DNA from: Polytrichum commune | Taxonomy: Eukaryota; Streptophyta; Polytrichopsida; Polytrichales; Polytrichaceae | Reading direction: 5' to 3' | Length of the DNA stretch: 64,000 nucleotides | Assembly (NCBI GenBank): GCA_950295325.1 | Contig: OX485809.1 | Coordinates: forward strand, 38,965,081 to 39,029,080 | Shown: piece after piece, positions 59,801 to 64,000 of the stretch | Layout of the letters: each line of letters begins with the position of its first letter | Position numbering within the stretch: position 1 is the first letter of the stretch | Program-made: the position numbers and the translations under genes | The notes under the pieces: generated by a model | Database searches by the model: none | Seen by the model: only the letters and a program-made list of their open reading frames with translations | Told to the model about the DNA's origin: nothing

Positions 59801-62620
59801 GCCCCACTTACCTGTAACCAATGCACTTTTCACACTTCACATTCTGAACTTCTTTGGTTGCTGAAACAAGTAATTTAATCAGAAATATATAATCAAGATT
59901 CAACAGAAATTGTACCTCAGCATTGTCAAAGAGGGCAACCATACGGATGCAGCTTTCCTCCATTAGTGAGGAAGCGTCTGAGCATGTGTCCAAAAGAGCC
60001 CACAATGCACAAAAGGTTGGCGCTAAATTGTCCAACCTCCCAGAAAACACAAAGTCATCACGAGCACCACCAACACAACCTGGCTGTGTGTCATATACAC
60101 TTAGCTCAAAATCGGCAACCTCACTAACATCGCACTTCAACTCCTCAGCTAACACCTGCAAATTCATTACCCAATTTTTTCTCCTGCTGTAAGTAATGCT
60201 AACTCGCTTATTAGATGAGAAGAGAGGACTCCAATGTTGCCACCGGCATGAATTATACTGTTGCTTCCTCTTCAACTTGATCTAACTCTGTATGTAATCC
60301 CAAAACAGGCATCAAGAACTCAAAGATTACTTCTCCTTTCAAAGGTAAACACCTTGAACGGGTGCATACAAGCAGTAAACACCTTAGGCAGCTTAATCTT
60401 GGAGTTCCTATGGGATCCGGGTCAGGGTATTGGGTTTAAGCCGCCCATCTCTTGTTACATATCTCATGAGTCCATATGACTTCAATAATGATGATAATGT
60501 TCTAGTATCACCAACAAGGGCTGCCGTGAATTAACTATTTTATTTAAGGCAGTCCACCTGAGCATCAGATAAACCATCATAATTAATGATGCTCTAAACA
60601 ATGTTGCCCACTTCTCTGGAGGTCTAAAGAACCAAAATAGAGATATACGGCTAAGAATATATCAGCAAGGGAGAGTACAATTGTTTTTGCATAACTATAG
60701 GTGAGGTTTATATGAAAGGAGAGGTGATGGTTTGAGATTGTATATACCTGAAGCAAAAGTGGATGGTGCGCAGCTTGAGAATAGGTATGAGATCCATGTT
60801 CATTGTGTTCAACAGGGACTGGCGACTCAGAGTCATATGATACGGAAAGTTCAGACTCTATCTGCATAGCTAGAACCGGGGCTAGGTATCCATCGCTAAC
60901 ATCCCCTTTGCCACCAACATCAGAAACTGGGCCCCTGCAGCACACTGCAACTAAGAAATGTTGTACAAATGGGAGTTCAAAGTTGATGAACAACAATCAG
61001 AGTGACACCACAAGACACATCACCTCTGGCATTTTCTCTGCCCTTCCTCCACAAGTCTCAAGTCACATTTACTCATAATGCTGAAACACTTGAAGTCAGT
61101 GGGCCTTAAATGGACACTTTTGACTGTGCACCCACTTCACCTACAATATTAATCACATGATTAGGATGAGATGATTAGCAATATCCAAATCAAGACCTAT
61201 TCATTTTTCTCGTATAATTGGAGATCGTATGAAAATCCTATTCATTATCAGAGTGAAGATTCTCTTTCTTATTGAATAATCAATAAGTCCCCCAATTATA
61301 TTGACAGTTGGACCTAGAATGGTTAGAAAAATCTAAACACATAGTCCGATTTCTTTTAAACACATGATGTCTTCATGGTGTCTGTCCTTGGATCCACACC
61401 TAACCAGACACCACTCAAATATAGGTGTCTGATTAAGATAAGTAACCAAATCAGGCCCACCTACCTTACACAGATAAGCCTTTTCCAAACTTTACATATC
61501 TCAATGTATGTATGTATCCTGAGAAACTGCTATTAAGATACTAGATCACACAGAACAGCATATTGAATCAAAGAGTCCAACCTATCCAGAACCTTTGTCA
61601 GCGTAGGAATGCGGAGAATGGGGCGCCGCACCCTCACTAGCTCATGGACAAGCTCGCCATCTTTCCTTCGAAGCACAACCCGGCCTGCTACACTCAAATC
61701 TCTATCAAACCAAGTTTGCCAAACCCCTGTCCCATACGTTTGTACTCGAACGTGCAGGAAACCTCCTTTTGATGAATGAGAAACCGGCTTCAACTTAGGG
61801 CATGGACTGTCTGTATGGGCTGCCACCACATGAAACCCATTGCCTGGCTTGTATCTGCAGAAACCAAACTAAAATCAGTCTGAGAAGGATTTCTATGACA
61901 TTATAAAGTTTCAAGATTAATTATCTTAATTAGAAAATGAGACCCTGAGTAGCATGCAATAGTAATGCCATCAATGAATGGCAACATCCCCCTACATTCA
62001 TTCATACATTGCAGTGCACAATCAAAATTACAATCCTGATGTTCTCTCCAACCATAGTGTCACCAAGATTGACATTGTTGCTTTCTTCCACTACATATAA
62101 GCAGCAGTTAACACAATCATAGTTTAAATGCAGAATTAAATTCACAGTAACACAAGGAAATTAGAGATAAGAATTGCACAAAAAAACTCAAAAACTACTG
62201 GAGAATAGGATTGGAAAGAATCCTTACTTGTGACCAATTGCAAAAGCAAAAACAGAGGACATGTTGCGGGTGAAGAAGTAACGACCTCCCGGTTGCAATG
62301 CCCACTCATCGCATTCACTCAATTGCACAAATCCTGTACTTAACAGATGCTTCCTTGCCTCCGCTGTCATCCACAATTACCACCACCACCTCAGCTGCTC
62401 ATCCACTTTCTCTAGTTGGGTTACACAAAGACAATAATGACAAATATATAAATCACGTACTGCCACCATCATGCTAAACAGCATTTATCATAGCTTTTGC
62501 ATGAACTTATGAACTGAAAGAAATGAGCCCACCAGTAGCGTGAAATGGCGTGCATGAGTTGTTCAAAAATTCAAGTAATTGAGGTACAACATTCAATTGA
62601 GGATTCCGGCCAGGGAGGCC
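56860..62620 (-). CDS. M18 aspartyl aminopeptidase-like protein, nine exons, 5' end missing
   Basis: Peptidase family M18 (aspartyl aminopeptidase, DNPEP/DAP type), cytosolic or plastid. Exons on the minus strand: 62620-62533, 62363-62228, 61854-61582, 60934-60748, 60155-59916, 59811-59673, 58562-58372, 57262-57150, 56968-56860. All join in phase with GT-AG introns: 491 residues and TAG at 56860. Family motifs in order: FHATAEAR, YFFTRNMSS, AAHTDSPC, QTWFDRDLSVAGRV, RIPTL, YDTQPG, FVFSGRLDN, ALFDNAEV, SADMADAMHP, TRDMGCCST, PQLSMHSVRE. The five metal ligands (His of HTD, Asp of RLDN, Glu of AEV, Asp of SADM, His of LSMH) are present. The general-base Glu before the ligand Glu is Ala (DNAEV for DNEEV), and MAHALHP is MADAMHP, QRYAT is lost. 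Probably a non-catalytic homologue. The initiator exon was not found. Confidence 0.88.
57385..57756 (+). mobile_element. Family A TIR element in aminopeptidase intron 7
   Basis: Begins AAGGTAAGCGAGCCTAATC and ends ACCATCTACTTT. The flanking octamers ATATATAC and ACATATAC are similar, but this lies next to a TA microsatellite and may be chance. Confidence 0.75.
57826..58071. mobile_element. Mutator-like miniature element with perfect 10-bp duplication
   Basis: Both ends are inverted repeats of about 35 bases with one mismatch: GGCTGGGGATTCGTGGCACT on the left and GGCCGGGGATTCGTGGCACT on the right (reversed), continuing through CAAGTAAAATCATCC. GTCATTATCC flanks the element on both sides (57816-57825 and 58072-58081). 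Long inverted ends plus a 9-11-bp duplication is the Mutator signature. The 246-bp copy sits in intron 7 of the aminopeptidase gene and looks recent. Confidence 0.9.
59183..59576 (+). mobile_element. Family A TIR element, most complete copy, in aminopeptidase intron 6
   Basis: Runs from AAGGTAGACGTGCCTAATTT to GACCCATCTACCTT. It contains all family blocks, including 'cattctaggctcaatagt', 'gagaatcttcactttgataa' and 'gtttcatatcctaggagaag', and a G-rich run at 59364-59382. No coding sequence. Confidence 0.8.
61099..61467 (-). mobile_element. Family A TIR element in aminopeptidase intron 3
   Basis: Reversed copy ending CCCACCTACCTT at 61456-61467. The family blocks appear in reverse order ('ggacacttttgactgtgcac', 'gtgaagattctctttc', 'ggacctagaatggttag'). 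Confidence 0.75.
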
Positions 62621-62624
62621 CTGC

Positions 62625-63625
62625 ACAAGCCAACCAACATACAACTCAGTAAATCACCTTTTTAAAAGCCTGTTGAGGACAGCTTGATACAAAACTGGAA
62701 TTGAAAGTGCATATCAACACAACTGCAGCATTACCAACAGTTCTTCCCAGTCCTATATGTACAAGCCAATCAATATTTCACAATCGAAGTGACATACCCA
62801 CATCCCTTTAAACTAAAGCACGAATGAATCAGAATCATTCAAAGCTGGCTTTTCATACTCTGCTTTTCCATGTGCACTTCAAAAGTTGCAATGTGAAAGA
62901 GGGGGCATGATGTGTAACTATACCAGTGAATAAAATCTTGACGATTGATATGCTCTTGACACTTGATGACGTTACTGTAAAGTTAGGCATTCATTACGTA
63001 CAAACAGTGGCATACACAAAGCTGACATTTATGCTTCTGAAAGAGAGGAGGAAATTTCACTATGAAAGATACCATCCAAGAAGACTCCGCCAAAGCCAAT
63101 CTATGCAGACTCAGACACCAACTAAACTGCACAATTCAGACAACTCATGCAAGCCACGGCCTCCCAAAATACGCAAAACCTGCCCAAGGATAATAGAGTT
63201 AACCTTTGACTCTACAGGACTTTTGGTTGGGAATTGGTCATTTCGCATACAACACCCTTCACGTTTGGTAAGTTTTTGGTGCAGGCTTGAGGTAATGTGG
63301 AGGTTTGAACGAAGAATATTCTATATCAGTGCGCTAGGGGTCAAACCCATTTGAGCATGCCAAGGGGTGCTAAAATGAGTTTGCCATTTATGAAATGGAA
63401 ATAGGTTGCTCTTCATTCGAATTCAAAATGTACCTCCAAGCATGCATCACAATTGGCTAGAAAGTATTGATTTCATATGCAAACTAACCACTGGGATATC
63501 ACAAGGGACCAACACCTGACGAAAAGTCCCCATGACTTTAATGCTCTCTAACTATGCAAAACCTGATTTTGCTACTGATCGAGATGGACTGCCAGTATCA
63601 ATGAGAGGGCTCCACTAAGGGAGTC
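62625..63625. other. Intron or intergenic region 5' of the aminopeptidase exons
   Basis: Should contain the initiator exon of the aminopeptidase gene or the intron leading to it. No minus-strand ATG exon with a phase-0 donor could be identified. The 142-codon plus-strand frame at 62926-63354 has no motif and overlaps nothing supportive. Confidence 0.35.
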
Positions 63626-63631
63626 TGCTTC

Positions 63632-64000
63632 AATTTGTTATAGTGTTAAACTTGGGAGGAAAACCTGCCTTGTCTGCAAACAACGACCTTGAAGGAGGCA
63701 GAATCTGTTGAAGAGGAGCAACATATCGAACATCTGACACTGGGGAACTATGGATGGGATGTCTGATGTGCACTGGAGTGTCGCTAACTCCAAAATTGCT
63801 CTCATCCATACTGTCATTCGCTGGGCCTCCTCTTCCTTCACTTGACACACCATCATAATCACCATCACCTGCTACTGCTAGAAGAGCTGCTGCAACTCCA
63901 GCATTGTTACCAACCGATGACCCAAGCAACGGTCGGGCAGGTGGCAATGGGCTTTCTTTTGCTCTCTTAGCTGCTCTCTTTGTATGCTTCTGTGGGCAAT
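63632..64000 (-). CDS. Open frame of unknown identity, cut by the window edge
   Basis: The minus-strand frame is open from the edge (first full codon at 63998) to a TGA at 63630-63632. It starts with a basic stretch CPQKHTKRAAKRAKES that could be a nuclear signal, then AAALLAVAGDGDYDGVSS and VRYVAPLQQILPPSRSLFAD. Composition and length look coding. A possible donor (GCAG/GTTTTC, exon end 63665) lies just before the stop. Joined to the first visible aminopeptidase exon it would be out of phase, so it is either a separate gene's last exon or needs an intervening exon. I do not recognise the protein. Confidence 0.4.

Noticed and set aside
62926-63354. 142-codon plus-strand open frame
   Set aside because: No recognisable domain, atypical composition, and it lies opposite the presumed 5' region of the aminopeptidase gene.

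Overview
The window looks like nuclear DNA from a land plant with a large, transposon-rich genome. Genes are split by GT-AG introns, coding density is very low, and most of the sequence is AT-rich and built from short inverted-repeat DNA elements and decayed copies. The protein families (a plant-type GH28 pectinase, an M18 aminopeptidase closest to the plant plastid type as I remember it, and a WNK-kinase tail domain) fit a plant. A non-seed plant is my guess, from general impression only.

Layout. At 5.4-9.4 kb on the minus strand lies a complete five-exon polygalacturonase-like gene; three of its introns carry local tandem duplications. From 9.5 to 25 kb I see only repeats, relics of a non-LTR retrotransposon, a frameshifted membrane-protein pseudogene at 15.5-16.4 kb, and inverted-repeat elements. 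At 25.8 and 44.6 kb are two copies, same orientation, of a segmental duplication carrying a gene for a protein with a WNK/OSR1-type C-terminal domain but no kinase domain. The second copy is intact (266 residues). The first has a 4-base frameshift, a 1.26-kb insertion and a premature stop. From 28 to 56 kb the sequence is mostly a graveyard of inverted-repeat elements (PIF/Harbinger-like, pogo-like, CACTA-like, hAT-like), foldback hairpins and microsatellites. At 56.9-62.6 kb on the minus strand nine exons encode an M18 aspartyl aminopeptidase-like protein that keeps all five metal ligands but has lost the catalytic glutamate. Its first exon is not identified. A further open frame of unknown identity runs off the right edge at 64 kb.

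The genes do not form a pathway; they are independent loci separated by repeats. The most interesting points are the apparently non-catalytic aminopeptidase, the kinase-less WNK-tail gene pair, a hAT-like miniature element inserted into another copy of its own family with an 8-bp target duplication, a Mutator-like element with a perfect 10-bp duplication inside an aminopeptidase intron, and two long near-perfect foldback hairpins. All identities come from motif recognition by eye; no database search was run.
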